Of a DNA stretch of 22,566 bases, positions 7,742 to 16,963 are shown one piece after another. The notes below the pieces were generated by a model. That model did not search any database and had not been told where the DNA came from. It saw only the letters and a list, made by a program, of their open reading frames with translations. Within the stretch, counting starts at the first letter, position 1. Each line of letters opens with the position of its first letter. The DNA comes from Sphaeroforma sirkka. Taxonomy: Eukaryota; Opisthokonta; Ichthyosporea; Ichthyophonida. The translations under genes were made by a program, and so were the position numbers. The stretch lies in NCBI GenBank assembly GCA_001586965.3, contig LUCW03001829.1:1-22566 (forward strand). The letters run 5' to 3'.

Positions 7742-8400
7742 CGATCGGATACGAAGTTACGCGCCGATCGCCGCATCTGCAACGCTTGTTCATGGGTTAC
7801 TGGGATGGTTACCTCACTCCCTTCCAGACGACAGCGCGCGTTGTCGGCAATTTTCGCATTGGCTTCCAAATCCTGTGCCAACCGTTCGCGTACATCGACG
7901 GGTTCCGTCGTGTTAGGTGCCTGTCGGCGTGGTATGGGTTCGAGGAGCTCTTCTAGTTCTGTGGGGTCTATTGGTGCAAGTGGCGATTGGATACCGCCTA
8001 TGTATAGGCCCAAGCCTTTCAACATATCTTGCCCCACTATAACATCTATACCCGTCGGCAAGTTCATCAATTCTAATGAACCGTCGATAATTCTGGTACC
8101 GTACCTTATAGGTACCACTTCCGTCGTCCCCAGTCGAGGAGTTCGCACCGCCTTGTCAGCTAAATATATAAATGACCCAGGTGGTGCCGGAGTTATTGGT
8201 CGGCCAAGGAGGTCTGCGGATGTCTGTGAGATACAACTTCTATTTGCTCCCGTGTCTATCAAGGCTTTGAACGTACGTCCGTTGATTTGTACTTGAATAT
8301 AGACTCGGTTGTCTGACGTCAGCAATGGGTCTTGTATTGCCATCACTGCTCCAATCGTGGTAACAAATATGAAGCTCCTATCCGACTCAGACACCCTCAC
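7714..8400 (-). pseudogene. A aspartic protease
   Basis: A 228-residue open frame. The active site is ALIDTGANRSCIS (DTG at residues 49-51, about 8248-8256), the normal retropepsin triad, followed by VIVGQDMLKGLGL, the second hydrophobic-glycine motif of the fold. It would cut Gag-Pol. The frame opens at a GTG after an in-frame TGA, so the N-terminus is not real as annotated. It overlaps the start of the RT frame by 28 bp in another phase. It is in a different frame from the end of gag (TGA at 8460-8462), so expression would need a frameshift or the copy is damaged. Confidence 0.85.
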
Positions 8401-8459
8401 CTCTCATGCATGATCGGCTACCGACTCCCACGTCTCATAGGTGTGGTTTGGTGTTGACG

Positions 8460-10651
8460 TCATGTGCTCGAGAAGTCTTCGTAAAGGATCGTGTTGATAT
8501 GAATCTCTGTAGCTTCCGATGGTGGAGCCAAGTCTTCGTCCTGTGTAATCGCATTCACCTGTACTTGAGGCGTCGGACGTATTGTAACTACGTCTCTAGT
8601 CTGGGATGTATTCTGCCCCTGTCCTGCGGTTGACGTTGTGGACGGTCTGTGTACCGATTGTACGTCCCTCAAAGGACGGTTGTTGTCGTATAGCCTTGCC
8701 CGACCCTCTGCGCTCACCGCTTGCGACGCCCTGAAATGATGACACCGTGGGATGTGCCTACCACCTGGTGGCGCCTGTGCCTGGCACCCGCACAAGTCGT
8801 TGGTACCGTAGGTTGGGGCCGTTGAGTCCAATTCTGCGTTTGTCGTCTACTCGTCTGTAGGTTGGGGCGGCTATTGGTGTGGTCGCGACTTCCATTGGTC
8901 GTCGGGCCCTCGCGGTTGTTGCGACCCTGGAAACGTGCTGCCGTACGTTGCTGTGCATCCTGAATGTCAGGGCTCAACAGCTGTATAAGCTCGTGTGTCT
9001 CCATCAGTTGCCATTTGGGATGCAACTGTAGAGTACGTTCATACGTACGGCCGTTGAGAGCTTCTTCTAACAGTTGTACAATGCAGTGGTTCACTAAATT
9101 CTGTTGGAAGTCGGCATCTGTCTGGCACCGTTCACGTGCCCTCCTGTGGTTCTCCATGAGCTGTGTCATTTGTTCCATAAGAGGAGTGTGCATGTTCCGA
9201 CTTTGGCCCTTGGCTAACTTGCGAAACGCGGGATCGACAGTGGCTTGTGTTTCGTGCGAACAGATCTGTTCGATCTGTAGCTGAGGTGTGCATGTCTTCA
9301 ACCGTTCAGAGTTGTCGCGGATGTAGTCCAGCGTTGACTTCTCCGCCTTGAAGTAAGATAGTACCTTATGAAACCATGTAAGGTTCCAACTCTCGTCCAG
9401 CCCTGCGATTTGTGCGTTCTTGAACGCCTCGAGGAGAGCCCCTCTTGTGTCCCGTTCCATAATATCATGTAGGTAGTATCTGTTCGACGGCCAATCAGGC
9501 CACGTACGTGGTGAAGGTACGGGACGCTTCTCTACCGGTCGGGACTCTAATGTAGCTCGAAGTGTCTCAATCACGCCCCGAAGAGCTTCAGCTCGAGCCG
9601 TGTTATTCTCCTCGATTGCTTGGCATAGCTCGTCACTTAAATGTAGTATCCGTGCGTGTAGCGCCTGTCGCCTTTTCTCGATACTAGCCGGTGTGGGCGG
9701 AGGCACTGTTGTCTCCTTCTCTTGTCGTTTATGTGTCTGTACATATTCACTGGGCGCTTCTTTCTCGCCCCACTGACGTTGCTGTTGTTGGCGCAGGTTC
9801 GTACTTAATCGGTCCTGTCTATTCTTCACCGCCTGCTTACCTTGAGGATTCTGTCTGGCTAATACTTGTTCATGTGCGAACTCTTGAAAAGTTGGTGTGT
9901 TCTCACTGGCAGACAGAGTATCATCCTCCTCCGGTTGAACTGTCCTCTGACCCTGGTGATTTGTACCCAAGTCCATAAAACGGACGCTCACAGCCTTGAA
10001 TTCGGAAGGTAGGGTTGTCTTCGTCCTCTGGTACTGCCTGTACCCGTTCGTGTGCGTCAGAAGAACTCTCCTTAGCGGCCGGCCCTATTGTAGTTCGTCC
10101 GGCGTTTATGCGCTGTAACCTCTGTTCGTATTTTTCAAAGAGAGACTGCTGTTGTGTCATCAGCTCCGTGAGTTTCTGAGCTGACGATTGTTCCCGTGCC
10201 GTTTCCTTGTTGTTGGTACGGTTCCGGTGACGCTTCCGCTTGTTAGGTGGGAGGCGTGGTGGGTCATTACTGGGAAATAAGGCCCCTGGAGTATCCCGAG
10301 ACGAACGAGGGGACAGCCCTTCACTGGCTACCTGTTCACCAATAAAAGTCTGACTACTGTCCGCACGCAGGTCGGGTACTTTCTTGGTCTCACCCTCGAA
10401 TATGACATCCTCGTCAGATTGTGCAGGTCCATTTTTGTTTGCTGTTGGTGGCTGCTTGTCGTCCGCGGAAATAATGTGTGGAGCCCCAAGATGTGTCTGT
10501 TGTTGCCCCTCCAGTGCCTGACCTGAGTGCGGAGCGGAGCGTTCCGTATGGGACTGACGACGTTTAGTTCCACGTCGGTCGATATCATCTTCCTTGCGGC
10601 GCTCAGGATTCAAGAGTTGCTGTCTACTACGACTTTGGCGGGGTAGGACAT
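8460..10651 (-). pseudogene. A gag, three frames
   Basis: The structural protein that would form the particle. A possible ATG at 10651 opens only 13 codons. The main N-terminal frame runs 10613-9921 and is open upstream to 10682 without an ATG, so there is a frame error near the start. It is charged and polar with a basic cluster (PPNKRKRHRNR) and a glutamine-rich helix. Frame 9991-8714 continues with coiled-coil-like helices and a capsid-like region with LTWFHKVLSYFKAEKSTL and VNHCIVQLLEEALNGRTYER. Frame 8831-8460 has CGCQAQAPPGGRHIPRC, an atypical Cys/His cluster where the nucleocapsid zinc knuckle should be. Frame changes lie near 9990 and 8780. Gag identity comes from position and the Cys/His cluster; the sequence itself is not a familiar gag. 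Confidence 0.75.
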
Positions 10652-11904
10652 GGTTGGTGAGTTGTTTGTCAATGGAGAACTAGAAATGTGTGCGAATGAA
10701 CTGATAGAGTACTGAATATAAATATCCATTTTCTATTAAATTTCATCCTTCAAACACATAACGTCTCGACATCGATCTCCGAGGAACTCGTGGGTTCCCT
10801 CGTGACTGTTTTATTTCCTACACTAACATAAGTAGTGTGGATAGTCTATATACTCTAACACTACCAGCTGTCTTACTCTTCATCCCACAATAACATATGG
10901 TTGAGTGCCTCATTAGTCAGAGCCACTTCTTGTTCTACTCCTCGCCAGCTCTTACTACTCCGGCCTAATGACGGCCTATTCGCAGGACCCTGTTGGGAAC
11001 TTTCCTCATCGCTCCTCTTTTACTCTTCTTACCCGTGATGTCCTTGTCATGTGCTGTTGCGGTTGTTAGAATATGCTTCTTGATCTAAGAACGATTGCTC
11101 GTTATTGCACTCCTAAACTAAGCTGCCGTCAACCACACCTTCTGTGCATACTGTTGATCCTCTCCGTTGACCTGATTTATCTGGAAGTTCTAGTGATTTG
11201 AGTGTGTTCGCATATCATTTTCACAATTTAACCTTGTATTTACTTGCATCGTTCGTGTTATGTGCGCCCCCACCCTTATATGCTCCTAATAACTCACAGG
11301 TGCTTACTTGTGTCTCTGTATGCTTCCTAATATCCCATTCTGAAAATTTTTGTATAATAATCTAGTATGCCGCTGATTCATTGCGTCATCGTACTAACCG
11401 AGTCGGTACTAACCATGTACATCTCCCATCTCTACTACACTACTGTGGATCCTAAAGAACTTTCTTCTAACAACTTCTTAAATACAATTTAAGCTCATTA
11501 GCTTGCAATTCGATTTGTACCTGTCTCACACTGAAAACAACCTTCCTACCTGTACTCACACATGTCTACTTATCTGTGGAATCTGACTGATTGTCTGATT
11601 TCGTCATTTGATCGTCGTGAGACTTTCCTTGTTGACCCTGGTTAATGTTCTGCTTGATTGGAATGTTCGCTCTTCGGGTTCACTCGTATTAGTAGATTCT
11701 TTCTTCATCCTCGTCGTCCACACGTCGTTAAACCAACGACCGGATAATCTAAATCGTTCATTTTGATGCGACATTCTCCGTTCGCATTGTCTTTCAATTG
11801 TTATACTTATAACAAAAAATATGTGCCAGCTACTGACTAATTCATATTCTGTAGCTTTCTCTGTAATTACTAATAAACTAACAACTTCTATGGTAAGTTA
11901 AAAA
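10652..11904 (-). other. A 5' leader (untranslated)
   Basis: About 1.25 kb between the 5' LTR and gag with no long open frame on either strand. It starts at the LTR with TTTTAACTTACC on the element strand. There is no TGG-type tRNA primer-binding site at or near the boundary. A 22-nt segment at 11864-11885 is complementary to the LTR (see the inverted-repeat entry). A small hairpin GTCGTT/AACGAC lies near 11725-11741. The leader should hold packaging and priming signals. Confidence 0.6.
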
Positions 11905-11986
11905 TGTAGTAAGTATACGCGAGATAACTGTATCTCAACGTTCTCCCTCCTCAGGGAGGGGGACGTTGTTCATTTATTAGTAATTA
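11864..11986. repeat. Inverted repeat bridging A leader and 5' LTR
   Basis: The 22 nt at 11864-11885 (leader) are the reverse complement of 11965-11986 (LTR) at 20 of 22 positions, with both mismatches together. The LTR boundary at 11905 lies inside the loop. The transcript could fold so that the LTR end and the leader pair next to the place where a primer site is expected. A self-priming role is conceivable but not canonical, since the paired site lies 19 nt from the LTR end. Confidence 0.6.
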
Positions 11987-12122
11987 TAAACAGTAAAAAG
12001 TCATGTGCTGTAAAACCAGCAAAACCCTAAAACCCAGTTTATCAGATTATTCTGATAAACTGTAAAACTTGTAATAAACCTAAAATAATCAAATAAATAT
12101 AAGTACTTGTATTCTGACCACA
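11905..12122 (-). repeat. 5' LTR of element A
   Basis: 218 bp, matching 3718-3964 except for two substitutions, a few one- or two-base indels in G or A runs, and the missing 30-nt net block. It carries the hairpin AACGT-CTCCCT/AGGGAG-ACGTT (11937-11967) and the perfect 12-bp hairpin (12035-12062). Confidence 0.92.
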
Positions 12123-13090
12123 CAAGGTGTCTTCTTAATAGAATAGGATCCCTGATACAAAAACGTGTCGGTTTCACGGTCGACATAAATAGGTTCGTCT
12201 TGAATCATATTAATTAAATCACGTATCCATGGGTCGGAGTTACGTAAGGGACAACACAGCGTAACGGTAGATTTCGTAATATTAACATAATTTAACAACT
12301 GTGCGATAAGTTGACAAGGTGGGTTAGCCCACGCATTATGCTTTGATAAGTCAAGCTGAAATGCATCACCTTTAGGATGAGTCAACGACCTATATTCAGA
12401 AACCTGTTTGTTATGTTCTGCGGCGAACATATCAACAGTAAATGGACCCCATCGTGATTGAGCGAGGTCAAACCATTTCTTTTTTAGCATCCAATCGGTT
12501 GCTAATAACTCCTTGACTGTTTTCTGGTAGTCGGGCACAAGTCGAGAGAGCATGTCAGGAAGATGGTTATGTATTCCTGGTATGTGTGTTATATTAAAAG
12601 CGAACTTGGCAACAATGTCATGCCAGCGGCTCACCAACTGTGAATCAGGGTTCATATCTTTTAAGTATGTTAAAGACTTTTGATCACAGGCGACAGTAAA
12701 GTAACTTCCATAAAAGTAGTCTTTAAACTGTCTTAGCGCAGTAACTATAGCAAGGAGCTCTTGTTTAACGGTAGGGTAATTTCGTTGACTCTTATTATAA
12801 CTCTTGCTATAGAATTGTATGTAGCGCGGTTTACCATTTATCGTTTGGTAAAGCACTCCACCTACCGCTCGATCTGAAGCGTCGGTTGCTACTTGGAATG
12901 GGACACCATCCACAGGGTATTGCATGATGGGTGCGTTCATTACTTTACTTTTGACTAGTTTAAATGCATCATCACATTCTTTAGTCCAAAGCTTTCCCAA
13001 AGGTCCTTTGTGCAGCCGTAGGTGACTGAAAGGCTTTAAGTAATGAGAAAGATGCGGTACCGAATCCGAGAAGAAGTTAACAAACCACAC
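12123..13090 (-). pseudogene. B1 RNase H and Dam-like domain
   Basis: One open frame, 13090-12089, of 333 residues; the last dozen are read from the A LTR. It starts in the RT connection (HLSHYLKPFSHLR). It has all RNase H landmarks: VATDASDRAVGGVL (D70), VKQELLAIV (E111), VACDQKSLTYL (D136) and HLPDMLSRL (D179). Residues 204-290 form the Dam-like domain, followed by YVDRETDTFLYQGSYSIKKTP, the linker to integrase shared with family A. The integrase itself is lost at the junction with A (12122/12123). B2 carries the same segment at 17980-18729. Confidence 0.9.
12221..12481 (-). pseudogene. B1 Dam-like domain (NPPC variant)
   Basis: KKKWFDLAQSRWGPFTVDMF, then AAEHNKQVSEYRSL, GDAFQLDL, HNAWANPPCQLIAQLLNYV and TVTLCCPLRNSDPW. 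It aligns by eye with the domain in family A and with phage-type Dam and DIRS domains. The catalytic box reads NPPC (12314-12325) instead of NPP plus an aromatic residue, and B2 has the same change. This suggests altered or lost methyltransferase chemistry while the fold is kept. Confidence 0.62.
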
Positions 13091-13680
13091 ACAGAGTTCA
13101 CATCTCTTCCAGTAATTGGTGTTGATAAATCCAACAGAAACTGTTTCTTGCCAGGATCAATTTCTACCCCTGCTGCAGATACTTTGTAGCCAAGTAAGTG
13201 TATAGTATCTTTAGCAAAAGAACACTTGTCTTCGTTAATCTTAAGTTTAGCATGATTAAGTCGCTTTAAGACTTCTTTAACGAGTTTAGCATGTTCATGT
13301 GCTGTCTTTGTAAAGATAACTATATCATCTAAATAGACTGATACGTTATACGACAGGTCCGCAAATAGTTCCATCATAACTTGTTGGAAGAAAGAAGGTA
13401 ACATGTGTAAGCCTTCAGGTGCACCTTTAAACTGGTACTTCTTACCTTGCCAAGTAAAGGAAAAGTATTTCCTATGAGGCTGATATATTTGTAGTTGATG
13501 GAATGCAGCTTTTAAGTCTATCTTGGAAAAGATAGTCACACCCTCCATTTTGCGTAGTATCTCGCTTATCTTAGGTAAGGGAAAACTATGTTGCGGAATT
13601 AGTTTGTTGATTGGCGACAGGTCTAGTACTACTCTTGTTTTACTAAACGTTCCATCAGATTTATATTGATCGACCGCTAA
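13036..13680 (-). pseudogene. B1 reverse transcriptase core
   Basis: Frame 13548-13036 encodes FSKIDLKAAFHQLQI (first catalytic D), FKGAPEGLHMLPSFFQQVM and VYLDDIVIFTKTAHEH, with the YLDD box at 13324-13335, then the thumb. Upstream, up to 13680, the sequence carries the RVVLDLSPINKLIPQ type motif in another phase; a frame break near 13560-13670 separates it from the protease frame. The next break, near 13080, leads to the RNase H frame. Confidence 0.9.
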
Positions 13681-14404
13681 AGAGAGCTAAGTTAACTGGG
13701 GTTGCATCATAATTGATTTCAATTAGACCCTGTTTTAACCAATCTTCGATTTGGGTTTTGACAACGTCTTTGTGTCTCCAACTCACGTAGTTATGTGAAG
13801 GACACTTTAATTTAGAGAAGTCGACGTTTGTTAAGTCAAGTCTAACGTACCCATTAGAGAACTTAAACATACACCAGTCAGTTATTGCAATCTTCCTGTT
13901 TTGTATAATTAAGTCCATAATTATATCGGTGAAGTGCGGAATCATATCCTTTGCTTCACCTTCCGGAGGTTTAGGTATCTTTAACATATTATCATCTGAC
14001 TGATCTTTATTCGGGTCTAGCCCATTAGGCAGACCAGTGAGTGTTATACCTAAACTGAGAAGATCAGTCATACCTATAATTAAATCGTATTTCTGAGACA
14101 TGTCAGTAACGATTAGGTGAGTCTTCACTTCTCTTCTATCTGACAGCATTATGTGTGCATAGTCAATGGCTTGTTCGCAAGTAGTAACTTTGCCATTTCC
14201 CAAGATTAAATCAGTTGTTTCGTTATGGACAGCCATATCTGTAGCGTAGGCTACTCGGCATGAGATAGCAGAGACTTCAGCCCCTGGATCAAATAGTGCC
14301 ATAACTTTTTCTCCATTTACGAAAACTGTTTGAAAGATACGTTCATCTCCTTTGGTATAGATTTTATTGAACATTTTCTCATAATCTTGCTCTAGTGCAC
14401 ACAT
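13661..14404 (-). pseudogene. B1 aspartic protease and start of RT
   Basis: A 247-residue frame beginning MCALEQDYEKMF. Residues 36-47 read ALFDPGAEVSAI, with DPG (14282-14290) where retropepsins have DTG or DSG. DLIIGMTDLLSLGI around residues 107-120 matches the second hydrophobic-glycine motif, so the fold seems intact. From about residue 205, HKDVVKTQIEDWLKQGLIEI is the usual N-terminus of RT. The frame is the same as that of gag, separated by one TGA (14414-14416) and three sense codons. It breaks near 13670. Confidence 0.85.
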
Positions 14405-14413
14405 ATGGTACTG

Positions 14414-14416
14414 TCA
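14414..14416 (-). promoter_or_regulatory. In-frame UGA between gag and pol of B1
   Basis: The gag frame ends ...AAG CAC TGA, and the next codons CAG TAC CAT lead in the same frame to the ATG of the protease frame (14402-14404). B2 is identical here (20159-20161). This layout fits stop-codon readthrough, as used by gammaretroviruses, or reinitiation at the ATG four codons on. Confidence 0.55.
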
Positions 14417-15295
14417 GTGCTTAACTTGGACGTCCGGTAAGTCCTTGCAATCCTCTTTGTGCCAACCGTTAGTACCCTTGCAAATAGCACACTCTTTCAT
14501 ATAGTGTCCAAAATCTGGCTTGCCTGGTGCACACTTAACAGGGTCGTGTCTACCATTCCACTTGCCATTACGTTTTGTGAGGTTGTAACCACACTTCTTG
14601 CAAGGCGCTCTCACCTTCTTTTCACCTTTCGGTTCGGTAGAAGTAGAGCCAGTACCCCCTCCAGTAATAGTGCGAGGTTTCCCAGTACTACGCGCAGTAT
14701 TAGTCTCTACTGCGTTTCGCTTAGTGGGCTGGGTGTAGCTCGTGGTACTAAGTACTCTAGTAGAGGGATTGGTATGCTTGTGAACTATCTTCTCAAAGAC
14801 AGACCAAGGCATAGATCGCAAATCACCATAGGCGATGATGTCATCATTGACTTTCTTAAAGAGGTTAGCTCCCAGAGTCTCCATCATCTGACAAATTAAT
14901 AAATATTCGCCAGTAGTATAGGTACGACCACCCATCCGAGTATTCATATGTGTCATATGAGCTAGAGCACCTCGAATAGTGGTATCGTTCGCAAAGAACT
15001 TGCGAGAGTCTAAAAGTTCACGCTCACGTGCATCTTCAAAAAAGGTGTTAAGTATATTATCACGCAACTGGTGCCAGGGTAGGGCTTTCCAGTTGGGCTC
15101 ATGAAGCCTTCAAGATAGTTCGCCATTCACCTGGCTCACAGAAATGAATAAAGGCATTCATCATCTGCTTATCCTTAAGGCTGGCAGACTCCTTAAGTTG
15201 GTCGAAGGTCTTCAGTGTCTCCACTGTACTCTCATTAGTAGAGAAATCGACCTCAGCCTGCGCGTTACCTAGCTGCTTTATAAAGCTTGGTTCTA

Positions 15296-15300
15296 AGTGT
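15296..15300. other. Putative target-site duplication of B2, left copy
   Basis: AGTGT in B1 gag directly precedes the TG of the B2 3' LTR. The only base visible after the B2 5' LTR (22566) is A, as a 5- or 6-bp duplication predicts. One base is weak support. Confidence 0.4.
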
Positions 15301-15803
15301 TGTAAACTTCGATGGAAATTACTAGGTTTCAAACTATATTAAACTAAAATACAATTTAGTCAGTTAGGATTTAGCAGTGGTAGCTTGTGTAAGAATGATC
15401 GGGACTGCCTCTTGTTTGCCTAATTTGTAAATAGACATAATAACGTAAGTCACGTTAATACATTAGCTGATATAAATAAAGTTCCATCTGAAGAAAAGTT
15501 AAAAAAAAGAAAAAAGACTTATTGGATTTTGGAGATTGGCGGGAGGACCAAAATCTATAAGTAGTAGTTCGGAGATTATAAAATTTAGTTTATAATATCC
15601 TACATCTACTAATGTCTCAAATAGGTCCAAGTAGATGAGTCATACCAAATACTCAGGCTATTGGAGCCATCAAAGTGAATTTAGAACACTTTGGAAATAT
15701 TGGAAAAAAGAGCTTGTACTAAATTATTTAAAATACAAATAAAACCAATGTATTATCTCAATTGATCTTGATATTTTAGACTGACCGGAGGCCGTTTTCT
15801 ACA
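15301..15803 (-). repeat. 3' LTR of B2
   Basis: Starts TGTAAACTTCGATGG and ends TTCTACA on the plus strand. Compared with 1907-2560 it has a single copy of the 73-bp terminal unit. It also lacks about 80 bp between CTTGTT and TTGCCTAATTT (near 15416), a deletion with short homology at its ends. ATGAGTCAT is at 15635-15643. Confidence 0.88.
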
Positions 15804-15815
15804 TAGCCCCCCAGT
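15804..15815 (-). other. Polypurine tract of B2
   Basis: CTGGGGGGCTA on the element strand, directly inside the 3' LTR. It has one G more than B1. Confidence 0.6.
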
Positions 15816-15931
15816 AGCTTTTAGAACTACGAACGTACGTTAAGATACGATCTAGTTGGTAAAGCGAAAACCAAAGTAAAAACGGTTTCGGTCATGACTT
15901 ATCGAGTAAGTATGTGCCTATATGTACGAGT
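15816..15931 (-). other. 3' untranslated segment of B2
   Basis: Between the pol stop (15932-15934) and the polypurine tract, matching 2573-2686 of B1. Nothing else is seen. Confidence 0.55.
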
Positions 15932-16500
15932 TCAAGACTCATGTTGTACTCTATGTCGTTTAGTATTTGGTCCAGTAACCATTTCCGATGTAGGCGCCTT
16001 ACGTTTATTATTTGGTAAGGTAATAGCCAAAGGCTGTTCTTCATTAGTAAGTAAGTTTGAACAATTTTTCTGCACTGTTGGTAAGCAGATCAGAAAGTTT
16101 AGTCACGTAGGAAGTAGGTGGCAAATAGGGAATTTCAGATCCGTCAGGGTTTGTAGTCACCTGAGGAAACCCTTTTCGTTTATCTCGTGTGTTCTTATGT
16201 AAACGCTTATTCCATTTCTTATTAAAGATACGAAGAAAGTCGCGAGATTCACGAATGCATCGGAGGTTAGTTAAGCTACTGTCCCATCCATGAAACGGGT
16301 CTTGTAGTAAGTGTAACCGTCTTCGGATGTTTTGTCAATTATATCTTTGACTTGTGACTCCATAACTGGTACATCAGAATCAAATGAGCGAGCGAATGAG
16401 AGTTCGGAGGTAGGGATACGGTGAGTGCCTAGATTGGTTGCGCTAGTACCATCAATGTTATTCACTTCGTAAGTATCACTCTTCTCATCATGGTAGGAAA
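15932..16500 (-). pseudogene. B2 chromodomain-like tail of pol
   Basis: Equivalent to 2687-3174 in B1. Frame 16465-16271 starts within the linker (NNIDGTSATNLGTHRIPTSE), contains DGYTYYKTRFMDGTVA and then stops. The tryptophan codon of B1 (TGG) is TAA here, two adjacent changes seen as CC to TT on the plus strand. Downstream the frame shifts again (about 16250 and 16068). B2 keeps about 20 bp of linker that B1 lacks. Confidence 0.6.
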
Positions 16501-16963
16501 TAACAAAAGTCCTATCGTCTTAGAAGAGAGTTCGGTAACGTTGGCGTTTCGATTTATAATGTTAACGTAATCGCCGACTTTGAACTGAACAATGTTCTTA
16601 GTGTTATTCCATCGGTCATACGCTTTAAGTAGGACGCGATTCTTGTGCTCAGTAAACAGGGGTAAACAACGTTCTGCATATGCTCGATCTTTTGTAGCCA
16701 CGGGGTAGCGTGTTTCTCAGGCGCCAGTTTTATCAAACGTTGCTTGTAATTCACTATAGCGGCCAAAGAAATAGTGAAACGGGAGTGTTCCAGTTTGAGG
16801 ATTCATGCAGTTATTCATTTGAGTCTGAACCCATTTCAAATGATAAGGCCACATATCCTCAACGTCGTCTAGTGCGGTACGCAAGAGTTTCTTAAGTTCT
16901 CTATGACGTGTCTCATTTGCACCCTGCGTTTGAGGTTTGTGTAAGGAACACCACGCCTATGGG
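16501..16963 (-). pseudogene. B2 integrase C-terminal region
   Basis: Contains the same QTQGANETRHREL (catalytic E) and FKVGDYVNI elements as B1, in frames 16766-16554 and 16701-16462 and in the sequence up to 16963. Around 16780 it is continuous where B1 has an extra base, but it is broken near 16510, 16690-16730 and 16940. Confidence 0.8.

Larger units (their letters stand above)
3718..12122 (-). mobile_element. Family A Ty3/gypsy-type LTR retrotransposon with chromodomain
   Basis: An 8.4-kb element bounded by direct LTRs (3718-3964 and 11905-12122) with TG...CA ends, a G10 polypurine tract inside the 3' LTR, and gag-protease-RT-RNase H-extra domain-integrase-chromodomain between them. Its coding part is visibly more GC-rich than the surrounding B sequence. 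The LTRs differ by about two substitutions and a few indels, plus a block of 33 versus 3 nt, so the insertion is relatively young. Several frameshifts break the reading frames. The flanks are B1 sequence on both sides, but the two ends are not adjacent in B2, and there is no target-site duplication. Confidence 0.92.
14414..15300 (-). pseudogene. B1 gag, C-terminal two thirds
   Basis: Frame 15067-14414 (217 residues) and the 5' frame ending at 15099, separated by a frameshift near 15080. The N-terminal part is helical (LEPSFIKQLGNAQ..., FIHFCEPGEWRTIL), as in a capsid. The C-terminal part has a Ser/Thr/Gly-rich linker and two Cys/His clusters (14447-14602): C-x2-C-x14-H-x4-C and C-x2-C-x6-H-x3-C. 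Both are variants of the C-x2-C-x4-H-x4-C knuckle and probably bind RNA. The gene is cut at 15300 by insertion of B2; the missing start should lie right of 22566. Confidence 0.8.

Noticed and set aside
11885..11904. Canonical tRNA primer-binding site next to the A 5' LTR
   Set aside because: The element strand reads TTTTAACTTACC here, without TGG or a recognisable tRNA 3' complement.
3718..12122. DIRS element, because of the Dam-like domain
   Set aside because: The element has ordinary LTRs, an aspartic protease and a D,D-E integrase with GPY/F and chromodomain, and no tyrosine recombinase.
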